DNA of 64,000 nucleotides from NVTR01 sp965237505 (lineage in GTDB: Bacteria > Pseudomonadota > Alphaproteobacteria > Rhodobacterales > Rhodobacteraceae). Both the position numbers and the translations under genes were made by a program. The stretch spans positions 744,001 to 808,000 of the forward strand of contig CBDEFR010000009.1 in the NCBI GenBank assembly GCA_965237505.1. Direction: 5' to 3'. Of the stretch, positions 27,371 through 36,042 are shown piece after piece. How positions within the stretch are numbered: position 1 is the first letter of the stretch; every line of letters starts with the position of its first letter. The notes under the pieces are model-generated. The model was not told the origin of the DNA, did not search any database, and worked only from the letters and a program-made list of their open reading frames with translations.

Positions 27371-28530
27371 TACCAACGGCCCTAGTCGTTGACCGTTTTG
27401 GCCCATTGTCTGGTAGTGATTGACGTGATTGCGGTTTTGTCGTTTGCAAAGAAGTTCCATGCTTCGCAACACCTGTCGACGATCTGCTCATAATTGTCGA
27501 AGACGGATATGGCGAGCGTGTTGGCACGCAGACAAGCCCACACATTTTCCATCGGGTTGAGTTCAGGGGAATAGGGCGGGAGTTTGAGCAGGGTGATGTT
27601 GTCGGGTACCTCCAGCTCTGCCGAACCGTGCCAGCCAGCGCCATCCAGAATGAGAAGGGCATGTGCGCCCGATGCGACGGTTTTAGCGATCTCGGCGAGA
27701 TGCGCGCTCATGGCCTGTGTGTCGGCATGTGGCATGATCAGAGCGGCCGCTTCAGCACGTTCCGGGCAGACGGCGCCGAAAATGTAGCTCCAGATATAGC
27801 GGGTGTCGCGCGGGGCACGGGGGCGTGTTCCACGCTCGGCCCAGATACGGGTGAGCGTACCCTGCTGGCCAACCCGCGCTTCATCCTGAAACCATATCTC
27901 CAGGGGCTTGCTGCGGGCTGTTTCCGGCAAGGCTGCTTCTACCTCTGCGGCGAAGTTTTTTTAAAAGCCTCCTGTGCATCCGGGTCGGATTTCGGATGCT
28001 GCGGGCGCACCGACAGACGCCGAAAGCCCAGGCTTGCCAATTGTTTGCCAACAGTTCGCTCATGCATGGTGACGCCGAAGCGCTCTTCGATCTTGCGTTT
28101 CAGATCAATGCGCCGCCAGCGCACAACCCCATCGGTTTCGGGGTCGGGACCCGCCCGAACCATTTCCGCCAACTCCTCCTTCTGTGCCGCGCTCAGCAGA
28201 CAGGGTGGATCCGGCGGGCGACGGTTGAACAGGCCCGACACGCCCTCCGCATTGTAACGGTGGGCCCAATCCCGCAGCGTCTGCCGATCCATGCCGCAGT
28301 TTTCTGCCGCCGTCTTGCGGTCAACCCCATCCAGAACCAGGGCAATCGCCAACATCCGTCGCGCCGCTTTCCCATCCCGGCACCGCGCCGCTTCCTGGCG
28401 AAGCTCGCCTGCGGACTTGTCTTTGCGCGTAATCCTTACTGCCATCAAAGCCTCCCTTGCCTTGATGCCACTGAATCAGATCACGCCGCTCGTGGGAATC
28501 CCCTTGAGTCAAATCTGGGGGCCGTTGGTA
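27371..28530 (-). mobile_element. IS630-like element, copy A (in cbbM)
   Basis: The element is 1160 bp with ends TACCAACGG and CCGTTGGTA. It is flanked on each side by TGA (27368-27370, 28531-28533). The cbbM reading frame (MDQS plus DRYADL) shows that the target site held a single TCA and no TA at this point, so the duplication is 3 bp. It is almost identical to copies B (31723-32880) and C (49710-50869). Confidence 0.88.
27382..28445 (-). CDS. IS630-family transposase, copy A (A7 frameshift)
   Basis: The first frame (from 28445, MAVRITRKDKSAGELRQEAA) is a winged-HTH DNA-binding region with MDRQTLRDWAHRYN, ending shortly after QEAFKK. The second frame carries the DDE_3 core: LEIWFQDEARVGQQ (Asp), LLILDGAGWH (Asp) and PYSPELNPMENVW (Glu). 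A run of seven A joins them: slipping back one base after AAA AAA turns EAFKKT into EAFKKNFAAEVEAAL. Such programmed -1 shifts are usual in IS630 elements, so this is probably a functional transposase. Confidence 0.85.
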
Positions 28531-28542
28531 TGACTGGTCCAT
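28531..28542 (-). other. cbbM: Native first codons of cbbM
   Basis: The minus strand reads ATGGACCAGTCA (MDQS), the usual form II RuBisCO start, directly abutting the IS630-like element. An AAGAAGACC stretch upstream may be the ribosome site. The rest of the gene begins at 27370. Confidence 0.85.
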
Positions 28543-28567
28543 TTTTAGGTCTTCTTGAATTCGGTGA

Positions 28568-28807
28568 TTATTCAGCGGCCCGGGCGGGCGCGATTTGCGG
28601 GTCGAGCGCGCCGCTTGCATAGCGCGCCACCATTTCATCTATCGGAATGACCTCGATCTTGGCGGCATTGCCGGCTGTGCCGAACCGCTCAAACCGGTCC
28701 CGGCACAGGTCTTCCATCACCTTCATTGCGGGCACCAGGAACTTGCGCGGATCAAACTCGGCGCGCCTGTCCTGCGCCACTTTTCTGAATTGCCCGGTCA
28801 TCGCCAT
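28568..28807 (-). pseudogene. Class II fructose-bisphosphate aldolase, start codon plus C-terminus only
   Basis: The 79-codon frame reads MAMTGQFRKVAQ, then FDPRKFLVPAMKVMEDLCRD and FGTAGNAAKIEVIPIDEM. This is the C-terminus of class II (CbbA) aldolase. The start codon at 28807 and its GGAGG site 10 bp after pgk are those of a normal gene start. Some 270 codons, including all zinc and active-site residues, are missing between the second and third residue. The deletion preserves the reading frame. The peptide cannot be an aldolase. It lies between pgk and cbbM in the operon. Confidence 0.85.
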
Positions 28808-28817
28808 GATGTCCTCC

Positions 28818-30023
28818 TCAGGCTGCTTTTCTGGCGTTTTCCAACGCTGCAATTCCGGGGAGCGTCTTGCCCTCCAGCCATTCCAGAAATGCACCACCGG
28901 CTGTGGAGACATAGGTAAAATCTTGCGAAACACCGGCTGCGTTCAATGCCGCCACCGTGTCGCCGCCGCCCGCAACTGTTACTGCGGAACCGCTCTTGGT
29001 CAGATCAGCCGCAGTCCGCGCCAGCGCCAGTGTCGCATGATCAAAAGGTTTCATTTCAAACGCGCCCAGTGGGCCGTTCCAAAGAATCGTCCGCGCTGTT
29101 GCAAGCTCTTGCTGAAATCTGGCCAGCGATGCCGGCCCTGCATCCAATATCATTTCGTTATCCGGGCATTTGTCTGCGTCAACCACATGGTTGGCCGCAT
29201 TCTCTTTGAAAGCCACCGAACAAACAACATCGCTTGGCAGCAACAGCCTGCAACCAGACGCCCCGGCCAGCCGCTGAATTTCGGCCACGGTGTCAACCTG
29301 ATCGGCTTCACACAACGATTTTCCCACCGGCGCGCCGTCGGCCAACAAAAATGTGTTGGCCATTCCGCCGCCGATGATAATGGCGTCCAACTGTGTCGCC
29401 AGATGCTTGAGAACCGCGATTTTACTTGACACTTTGGCGCCCCCCACAATCGCGACCGAGGGGCGTTTTGGGGTCTTAAGCGCAGCTGCCAGCGCATTGA
29501 TTTCGTCCAGCAATAACGGCCCACCGTAAGATGGCATCAAGTGCGCGACCGCCTCGGTTGAGGCATGCGCACGGTGCGCGCACGAAAACGCGTCATTTAC
29601 GAAAATATCGCCAAGTCGGGCATAAGCAGCCGCCAGCTTGGGATCGTTGACATCCTCGCCTTTATCAAAGCGAACGTTCTCGCACAAAAGTACTTCACCG
29701 TCTTGCAGCGCGTTGGATTGGTCCGCAACCGATGGCCCGGTGCTGGCGTGCGAAAACCGCACCGCCACGCCAAGGGCTTTGGACAGCGCCGGGCACAATA
29801 TTTCGACTGAAAACTCCGGGTTCGTCTCACCCTTGGGTCGCCCCAAATGGGTAAGTATGACCAGACGCGCCCCGCTCGCCAACAGTGGCCGCATTCCGGC
29901 GGCAAACCGTTCAATGCGGGTGGCGTCGGCCACCTTACCCTCAGAAATAGGCACGTTCAGGTCAGCACGCACCAATAGGCGCTTGCCCTTCACATCCAGT
30001 TCAGTGATCGGCGTGATGGCCAT
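28818..30023 (-). CDS. pgk: Phosphoglycerate kinase
   Basis: This is a 401-residue kinase transferring phosphate between ATP and 3-phosphoglycerate. The N-terminal substrate domain has LLVRADLNVPISEGKVAD, LTHLGRPKGE and LLCENVRF; the nucleotide domain has VAIVGGAKVSSKIAVL, WNGPLGAFEM and AVTVAGGGDTVAAL. The start MAITPITELD at 30023 overlaps the gap stop (TGATG). The frame and length are normal. It could still serve glycolysis even if the Calvin cycle is lost. Confidence 0.94.
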   Translation of the reverse strand: MAITPITELDVKGKRLLVRADLNVPISEGKVADATRIERFAAGMRPLLASGARLVILTHLGRPKGETNPEFSVEILCPALSKALGVAVRFSHASTGPSVADQSNALQDGEVLLCENVRFDKGEDVNDPKLAAAYARLGDIFVNDAFSCAHRAHASTEAVAHLMPSYGGPLLLDEINALAAALKTPKRPSVAIVGGAKVSSKIAVLKHLATQLDAIIIGGGMANTFLLADGAPVGKSLCEADQVDTVAEIQRLAGASGCRLLLPSDVVCSVAFKENAANHVVDADKCPDNEMILDAGPASLARFQQELATARTILWNGPLGAFEMKPFDHATLALARTAADLTKSGSAVTVAGGGDTVAALNAAGVSQDFTYVSTAGGAFLEWLEGKTLPGIAALENARKAA

Positions 30024-31024
30024 CAGATCAGCTTGCCCATTGCCACGGCGGTGTCGGCCATTCTGTTGGAAAATCCCCATTCGTTGTCGTACCAACTCAG
30101 GATCCGGCACAGGCGCCCGTCCATGACTTTGGTCTGGTCCATGTGGAAAATCGAAGAATGCGGGTCGTGGTTGAAGTCGGACGAGACATTGGCCACGTCG
30201 GTGTAGCCCAGAATACCGGTCAGGTTGCCGTCGGCGGCGGTGCGGATCGCGTTGTTGATTTCGTCAACGGATGTGTCGCGGCTGGCTTCAAATACCAGAT
30301 CCACCACCGACACATTCGGCGTCGGCACCCGGATCGCGACACCGTCAAGCTTGCCGTTAAGCTCCGGCAGCACCAGACCCACGGCCTTGGCGGCGCCGGT
30401 CGAGGTGGGGATCATCGACAGGCCAGCGGCGCGGGCCCGATAAAGGTCGCCGCGCATTACGTCCAGCGTCGGCTGATCGCCGGTGTAGCTGTGGATGGTT
30501 GTCATGAAGCCACGGGTGATGCCGACAATGTTGTTCAGGACAAAGGCCACCGTGCCGAGGCAATTGGTGGTGCAGGAGGCGTTGGACACAATCGTGTCCG
30601 CAACCGTCAGCACGTCATGGTTAACTCCGTAAACGATTGTTTTATCAGCGTTTGCGCCCGGTGCCGAAATCAGCACCCGTTTCGCTCCACTGTCCAGCAG
30701 CAATGCCGCTTTGTCTCTTGCTGTGAATCGCCCGGTACATTCAAGCGCGATGTCAACATCGCCCCAGGGCAGACCCTTGGGGTCATGGATCGCCGTGACC
30801 TGGATCGGACCACGGCCGACATCAATGCTGTCGCCATCCACCGTGACGGTGCCCGGAAACCGTCCGTGAACCGAGTCAAAGCGCAACAAATGCGCGTTGG
30901 TTTCGACCGGCCCCAGATCGTTGATCGCAATGACCGAAATATCGTTTCGTCCGGACTCGATAATCGCGCGTAGTATATTGCGCCCGATGCGCCCAAATCC
31001 GTTGATAGCAACCTTGACAGTCAT
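30023..31024 (-). CDS. gap: Glyceraldehyde-3-phosphate dehydrogenase, type I
   Basis: This 333-residue enzyme has the NAD(P) fold KVAINGFGRIGRNILRA at the N-terminus, the catalytic cysteine motif SNASCTTNCLGTVAF and the C-terminal SWYDNEWGFSNRM. In this operon it is the cbbG gene that reduces 1,3-bisphosphoglycerate. ATG at 31024 (MTVKVAING) is preferred to a longer frame. It is coupled to pgk by overlap and preceded by a transketolase remnant. Intact. Confidence 0.94.
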   Translation of the reverse strand: MTVKVAINGFGRIGRNILRAIIESGRNDISVIAINDLGPVETNAHLLRFDSVHGRFPGTVTVDGDSIDVGRGPIQVTAIHDPKGLPWGDVDIALECTGRFTARDKAALLLDSGAKRVLISAPGANADKTIVYGVNHDVLTVADTIVSNASCTTNCLGTVAFVLNNIVGITRGFMTTIHSYTGDQPTLDVMRGDLYRARAAGLSMIPTSTGAAKAVGLVLPELNGKLDGVAIRVPTPNVSVVDLVFEASRDTSVDEINNAIRTAADGNLTGILGYTDVANVSSDFNHDPHSSIFHMDQTKVMDGRLCRILSWYDNEWGFSNRMADTAVAMGKLI

Positions 31025-31041
31025 GTTTTTTCCTTCGCCGA

Positions 31042-31212
31042 TCACAAATGTTTCTGGGCGGCATCCGCCCCGGCTTTGGCGGTGATACCGACGTGCTGAT
31101 CAAGCGTATCGGCCGGCTCAGAAGCGCCAGAACCCGATATGCCCGCAACGCCACTACCATCGCCCGGCATCGCATCCCACCCCTGTTTGAACACCACCCA
31201 AATCTGGTTCAT
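31042..31212 (-). pseudogene. Transketolase, start codon plus C-terminus only
   Basis: The 56-codon frame begins MNQIWVVFKQGWDAMPGDGS and ends EPADTLDQHVGITAKAG with AAQKHL. The second half is the C-terminal tip of transketolase (normally GFGASAPA, LYKHFGITAEAV, AAKKHL). The ATG overlaps the prk stop (ATGA), as expected for cbbT. About 600 codons with the thiamine-diphosphate and catalytic domains are missing, but the reading frame from start to stop is preserved. The operon position between prk and gap supports the identity. Confidence 0.8.
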
Positions 31213-31722
31213 CGCAGTCCTCCCTGGGCACGCTTGCTTTCACGCATCAGGCGCTCGATCAACGGCGTGAAAATCAACTGCATCGCGATATCCAGCTTGC
31301 CGCCGGGGATCACAATGGAATTGGCGCGCGACATCCAGCTGCCGTCGATCATCGATATCAGATAGGGAAAATCAATGCCGGCGGGTTCCTGAACCGGATC
31401 ACAACAAGGCTTTCATCCGGCGTTGGTATCCAGCGTGCGATCATCGGGTTCGAGGTATCCACAACCGGCACCCGCTGAAAGTTGATGTCGGTTTCGGTGA
31501 ACTGCGGACAGACGCCGTGAATATAGGCGTGCATCCGGCGCAGAATCACGTCGGTGACCGCCTCGGTTGTGTAGCCCCGGCGGTCCTTGTCGCGGTGGAT
31601 TTTCTGGATCCATTCCAGATTGACCACAGGCATTACGCCAATTTTCAAGTCGGCCAGCTTGGCCAGATTGACCTCGTGGTTCACCACTGAACCGTGCAAG
31701 CCCTCGTAAAACAACAGGTCAT
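31209..31722 (-). pseudogene. Phosphoribulokinase, C-terminal part
   Basis: It continues the prk gene after the IS630-like element: DLLFYEGLHGSVVNHEVNLA, RRMHAYIHGVCPQFTETDIN, PTPDESLVVIRFRNP. Then a base is missing near 31386, after which the other frame gives GIDFPYLISMIDGSWMSRAN and VIPGGKLDIAMQLI to the stop. The type I (bacterial) phosphoribulokinase makes ribulose-1,5-bisphosphate. The gene has three separate lesions. Confidence 0.87.
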
Positions 31723-32880
31723 ACCAACGGCCCCCAGATTTGACTCAAGGGGATTCCCACGAGCGGCGTGATCTGATTCAGTGGCATCAAGGCAAGGGAG
31801 GCTTTGATGGCAGTAAGGATTACGCGAAAAGACAAGTCCGCAGGCGAGCTTCGCCAGGAAGCGGCGCGGTGCCGGGATGGGAAAGCGGCGCGACGGATGT
31901 TGGCGATTGCCCTGGTTCTGGATGGGGTTGACCGCAAGACGGCGGCAGAAAACTGCGGCATGGATCGGCAGACGTTGCGGGATTGGGCCCACCGTTACAA
32001 TGCGGAGGGCGTGTCGGGCCTGTTCAACCGTCGCCCGCCGGATCCACCCTGTCTGCTGAGCGCGGCACAGAAGGAGGAGTTGGCGGAAATGGTTCGGGCG
32101 GGTCCCGACCCCGAAACCGATGGGGTTGTGCGCTGGCGGCGCATTGATCTGAAACGCAAGATCGAAGAGCGCTTCGGCGTCACCATGCATGAGCGAACTG
32201 TTGGCAAACAATTGGCAAGCCTGGGCTTTCGGCGTCTGTCGGTGCGCCCGCAGCATCCGAAATCCGACCCGGATGCACAGGAGGCTTTTAAAAAACTTCG
32301 CCGCAGAGGTAGAAGCAGCCTTGCCGGAAACAGCCCGCAGCAAGCCCCTGGAGATATGGTTTCAGGATGAAGCGCGGGTTGGCCAGCAGGGCACGCTCAC
32401 CCGTATCTGGGCCGAGCGTGGAACACGCCCCCGTGCCCCGCGCGACACCCGCTATATCTGGAGCTACATTTTCGGCGCCGTCTGCCCGGAACGGGCTGAA
32501 GCGGCCGCTCTGATCATGCCACATGCCGACACACAGGCCATGAGCGCGCATCTCGCCGAGATCGCTAAAACCGTCGCATCGGGCGCACATGCCCTTCTCA
32601 TTCTGGATGGCGCTGGCTGGCACGGTTCGGCAGAGCTGGAGGTACCCGACAACATCACCCTGCTCAAACTCCCGCCCTATTCCCCTGAACTCAACCCGAT
32701 GGAAAATGTGTGGGCTTATCTGCGTGCCAACAAGCTCGCCATATCCGACTTCGACAATTATGAGCAGATCGTCGACAGGTGTTGCGAAGCATGGAACTTC
32801 TTTGCAAACGACAAAACCGCAATCACGTCAATCACTACCAGACAATGGGCCAAAACGGTCAATGACTAGGGCCGTTGGTA
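31723..32880 (+). mobile_element. IS630-like element, copy B (in prk)
   Basis: The element is 1158 bp with the same TACCAACGG ends as copy A but opposite orientation. It is flanked by TCA on both sides (31720-31722, 32881-32883). The prk sequence EDGSDLLFYEG requires a single TGA/TCA at the empty site, again a 3-bp duplication. One T is missing near the left end and one A in the slippery run compared with copies A and C. Confidence 0.88.
31807..32869 (+). pseudogene. IS630-family transposase, copy B (slippery run shortened)
   Basis: It has the same two-frame transposase as copy A, with winged HTH and DDE_3 domain (FQDEARVGQQ, LILDGAGWH, PELNPMENVW). The run of A at the frame junction is six instead of seven, so the in-frame first ORF continues as KKLRRRGRSS and the usual -1 slip no longer reaches the catalytic frame. 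This copy is therefore probably inactive, unless slippage in the other direction occurs. Confidence 0.75.
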
Positions 32881-33256
32881 TCAGACCCGTCCTCAAAATC
32901 CGCCCAATCGGTGAATTTTCCCGGCACTGCACGGTATTTTTTGGCTTCTTCGTCATTGTGGACATAGTGCCGGGTCTTGCCCTTGCCGGATTCACCATAC
33001 TCTCGGAATACACGCTCAAGTTCCCCCAACACATTGGCTTCGTAGGAAAAATGCGAAAACGTGCGATCCCCCTCAGCATATCGCTTTTCCAACTCGGCCT
33101 TCATGTCGGCGCGATTGTAGCGGTGAAATGCATCGCCCTCGATCGACACCGGCGCATAGCCTTCGCGGCGGAATATCTGGTCAACGTGTGCTTGACCGTG
33201 GTCGTACCTGCACCGGACGACCCTGTGACTGCGATGATTGGGTGTATTTTGCTCAT
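32881..33256 (-). pseudogene. Phosphoribulokinase, N-terminal part
   Basis: The start at 33256 reads MSKIHPIIAVTGSSGAGTTT, which holds the P-loop GSSGAGTT. After VKHT a base is missing near 33180; the other frame then continues QIFRREGYAPVSIEGDAFHR and HVHNDEEAKKY-type sequence up to WADFEDGSD, where the IS630-like element begins. The reconstructed kinase is about 290 residues. It follows fbp by 10 bp. Confidence 0.87.
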
Positions 33257-33266
33257 TAATATTTCC

Positions 33267-34214
33267 TCAGGCTCGAAATAGGCCACGGTTGCCAAACCAG
33301 GCCGATACTTCCTGTTCCGGCAGGTCCAAATAGGCAGCAACGCGGTCAACTTTGGCAGCGGTGCCAAATACAAATGGAATCCGCTGGTGCAAACCGGTCG
33401 CCGCCTGCCCCAGAATTCGGTCGTGACCATCGGTCGCCTTGGCGCCTGCCTGTTCCAGAACAAACGCGATCGGCGCGCATTCATAGACCATCTGCAGGCG
33501 GCCATTTTCATAGCCGGGGCGTTCGTCGGCGGGATAAAGGAATATGCCGCCCCGGGTCAGGATGCGGTGTGTTTCGGCCACCAGTGATGCGACTCATCTC
33601 ATATTATAGTTGCGCTCGCGAGGCCCCTGATCACCTGCAATGCAGTCATCGATATAGGCACGGATCGGCCGCGACCAGTGGCGGTAATTCGAAGCATTTA
33701 TGGCGAATTCGCTGGACACGTCGGGCACCGTAACAGCCGCGTCCACCAACTGAAAAACATCCGCGTCACGATCCAGAACATAGCTTTGGGTGCCATTGCC
33801 GAAGGTCACAACCATATTGGTTTGCGGTCCGTAAATGATATAGCCGCCGGCAATCTGCTGGTCGGCGTGCCGCAAGAAACTGGCGTCGGCCTCGTCTGCC
33901 GCCTCGTAGATAGAAAATATTGTGCCGATGGATATGTTGACATCAATGTTCGAAGACCCATCCAGCGGATCAATTGCCAGCGCATATCGACCCAGCGCGT
34001 TTAACTCGACAACATCTTTGCGCTCTTCAGACGCATAATGGCGGACCGAATGTTCGCGAAGTGCGTTGACGAATGCGACATCCGCCATGATGTCGAGCGC
34101 TTTTTGTTGGTCGCCGTCGGCATTCTCGCCAACTTCAGCACCCAACGCGCTGGCCAGCGGGCCGCGGGCAATGGTCCGGCTCAGGTCCGCACCAACCGTC
34201 ACCAAACTTTGCAT
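33267..34214 (-). pseudogene. Fructose-1,6-bisphosphatase with an internal stop
   Basis: Class I bisphosphatase, cbbF of the operon. Motifs are SLVTVGADLSRTIARGPLA, HYASEERKDVV, AIDPLDGSSNIDVNISIGT (metal-binding) and RYVGSL-type NYNMR followed by VASLVAETHRIL. The TGA at 33594-33596 stands where the family has tryptophan (NYNMRWVAS), a one-base TGG-to-TGA change in an otherwise continuous frame. The N-terminus may begin upstream of 34214, since an open stretch (IIDPLDHIPTDLIAI) precedes it without a start codon. The distal part encodes GGIFLYPADERPGYENGRLQ, so the gene is otherwise complete. Confidence 0.85.
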
Positions 34215-34304
34215 AATAGCGATCAGGTCGGTCGGTATGTGATCAAGCGGGTCGATAATCCTTGTCGCCTTAACATCTGCGCTCCCAGCTCAAAGGTATC
34301 ACAG

Positions 34305-34377
34305 TTTGAGAATGATATTGCATTGCCTGAATGTTTAAGGAATTTAAAAGAGATTAACTACAATTAAGGAAAATTAG
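34305..34377. promoter_or_regulatory. Former cbb operon control region
   Basis: This AT-rich gap between the fbp region and the cbbR stub contains several TTAA-flanked short repeats (TTAAGGAATTTAA, GATTAACTACAATTAA) of the type bound by LysR proteins. No confident -35/-10 pair could be picked. Assignment rests on its position between divergent cbbR and cbbF. Confidence 0.35.
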
Positions 34378-34497
34378 ATGCCAAGAATTAATGCCATTAC
34401 TTTCAAACAGTTACGCGCGATACTGGCCGTCGAGGACTTTGCATCCATTTCCGGCGCTGTAGCCCAGTGCGGTCCGCATCGAAGATACGATCTCTGA
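34378..34497 (+). pseudogene. CbbR (LysR regulator) 5' stub
   Basis: The frame MPRINAITFKQLRAILAVED followed by FASISGAVAQCG is the start of a CbbR-type HTH, and it ends in a stop after 39 codons. The sequence up to 34558 has no further LysR features. It is placed exactly where cbbR normally sits, divergent from cbbF. Loss of CbbR would remove activation of the operon. AAGGA lies 9 bp before the ATG. Confidence 0.72.
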
Positions 34498-34558
34498 TAA
34501 GATGGGAAAATTTCTGCCAAAAATGGACCTGCAACGCTAAGTCACAGCAGATCAGGGG

Positions 34559-35272
34559 CTATTTTCCCGTCGCTCGCAAGACAACAGCAATGGTTTTGAG
34601 TGCGATCTTCAGATCAAACCAAAGTGACAGATTTCTTGCATAGATTTCATCATAGGACACCCGATCCTGAAACACGCCGTCGTTGCGTGACTGAACCTGC
34701 CACAGCCCAGAGACACCTGGACGAAGCCGGTAATAGGCGCAATTTGGCTGGCTCGCGTCATAAAGCGGCTTCTGGTCGAGTGTGAATGGCCGGGGTCCGA
34801 TCAGGCTCATCTCACCGGTCAGCACATTCCAAAGCTGCGGCAACTCGTCGATGCTGGAACGGCGCAGAAATCGGCCCACGGGCGTTATGCGCGGATCATA
34901 GTGCAGCTTCTGATTGGCCTGCCATTCGCGGGCGATATCGGGGCAATCCACCATCATCTGGGCCAAGGCATGGTCCGCATCGGGTCGCATCGTGCGGAGC
35001 TTCCAACACTGAAAAACCCGCCCGCCCTGGCCAACCCGCTGTTGGCCGTACAACCCATTGCCACCGCCCATTACCGTGACTGCCCAGGCCATCAAAAGAA
35101 CCGGCAGTGCGATCGGCATGATCAGCACAACCAACACGATGTCAAAAACCCGTTTTCCCCACTGCTGATAGTGGCGAATCCGGCGGTATTCGGACGTCCG
35201 GCGTCCGGGATCGCGTCGATGAAAGTGTAACTCATTTGCCTGTGCTTCCGTTAACATCCAATCGACCGCCAT
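34559..35272 (-). CDS. Exopolysaccharide sugar transferase (undecaprenyl-phosphate sugar phosphotransferase)
   Basis: This 237-residue enzyme of the bacterial sugar transferase family adds the first sugar-1-phosphate to undecaprenyl phosphate. One membrane helix (FDIVLVVLIMPIALPVLLMA) precedes the cytoplasmic catalytic domain: QQRVGQGGRVFQCWKLRTM, RFLRRSSIDELPQLWNVLTG, MSLIGPRPF and YRLRPGVSGLWQV. It lacks the N-terminal extra helices of long WbaP-type enzymes. It opens the exopolysaccharide locus and diverges from the following genes. Intact. Confidence 0.9.
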   Translation of the reverse strand: MAVDWMLTEAQANELHFHRRDPGRRTSEYRRIRHYQQWGKRVFDIVLVVLIMPIALPVLLMAWAVTVMGGGNGLYGQQRVGQGGRVFQCWKLRTMRPDADHALAQMMVDCPDIAREWQANQKLHYDPRITPVGRFLRRSSIDELPQLWNVLTGEMSLIGPRPFTLDQKPLYDASQPNCAYYRLRPGVSGLWQVQSRNDGVFQDRVSYDEIYARNLSLWFDLKIALKTIAVVLRATGK

Positions 35273-35275
35273 CAA

Positions 35276-35508
35276 CTTTACCTAGCCATATTTAATGAGC
35301 TTTAAATGGTGATTTGATTGGTTAAATTATTCTTAAAAAACTGTTAAAAAATTCGAATAAATTTTCCCGGTCAGCTATGCTGCCATTAGAAATTGATCAG
35401 TTGCGATAAGGGAATTGTCACGAATATTGCGATATGCAAGGACGATGGCTCGTGGGGGGCTTTAGGAAATACCCGTAAAACCGGGTTGGGGAAAATGGGG
35501 TGGTGATC
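35276..35508. promoter_or_regulatory. Divergent intergenic region of the exopolysaccharide locus
   Basis: The first 120 bp are markedly AT-rich (runs such as TTAAATTATTCTTAAAAAACTG) and fit promoters for the sugar transferase and the exported protein on either side. The rest shows no gene. Confidence 0.4.
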
Positions 35509-36042
35509 ATGTTTTCTGTGAACTCGGCAGGTGCCGATTCGCCGGTGTCTGGCCGTTGTGCCTTGCCACGATGTTTGCTTTTGATGGTGCTGTGCCTGGT
35601 TCTGTCGGTGCCCGGCAACACACCAGCGCAAGCCGCCACAGCGCGCATTGTCGTCGTGCTGAACGACCGGGACGGCAACGTGATCGAACGTGCCCGCCTC
35701 ATTCAGCAATACAAAACCGCGGGCACGCGCCTTGAGATCCAGGGCAGATATTGCCTGTCCGCCTGCACCATGTATCTAGGCCTGGGCAACACCTGTGTCG
35801 CAGCGACAACGGTTTTTGGCTTTCATGGCCCCAGCTCCCGCATTTACGGCATCGGTCTGCGTCCGGACGTCTTTGAACACTGGTCCCGCATCATGGCTGA
35901 CCATTACCCCGAGCCGCTGAAATCGTGGTTCCTGCAAACCGGGCGCCACCGTACGGTCGGGTTTCACATCTACAATGGCAGCCAGCTTATTGGCATGGGT
36001 ATCAAGCCCTGTTCGCCCGACCAGGCAGCTAAGACGGGCTGA
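35509..36042 (+). CDS. Exported hypothetical protein (ClpP-like fold suspected)
   Basis: The 177-residue product has a positively charged start and a hydrophobic segment (CLLLMVLCLVLSVPG) ending in AQA, a likely signal peptide. The mature part contains IQGRYCLSACTMYLGLG and FGFHGPSS, reminiscent of the exported ClpP/crotonase-like proteins (COG3904 type) in which RC-SACT and H form the site. A GTG at 35500 is an alternative start. It is at the head of the polysaccharide genes, so a role in export or envelope is possible. No enzyme activity is claimed. Confidence 0.6.
   Translation: MFSVNSAGADSPVSGRCALPRCLLLMVLCLVLSVPGNTPAQAATARIVVVLNDRDGNVIERARLIQQYKTAGTRLEIQGRYCLSACTMYLGLGNTCVAATTVFGFHGPSSRIYGIGLRPDVFEHWSRIMADHYPEPLKSWFLQTGRHRTVGFHIYNGSQLIGMGIKPCSPDQAAKTG

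Noticed and set aside
27939..28445. IS630 copies A and C as frameshifted dead genes
   Set aside because: The junction is a run of seven A where a -1 slip gives one protein; this is the family's normal expression mode.
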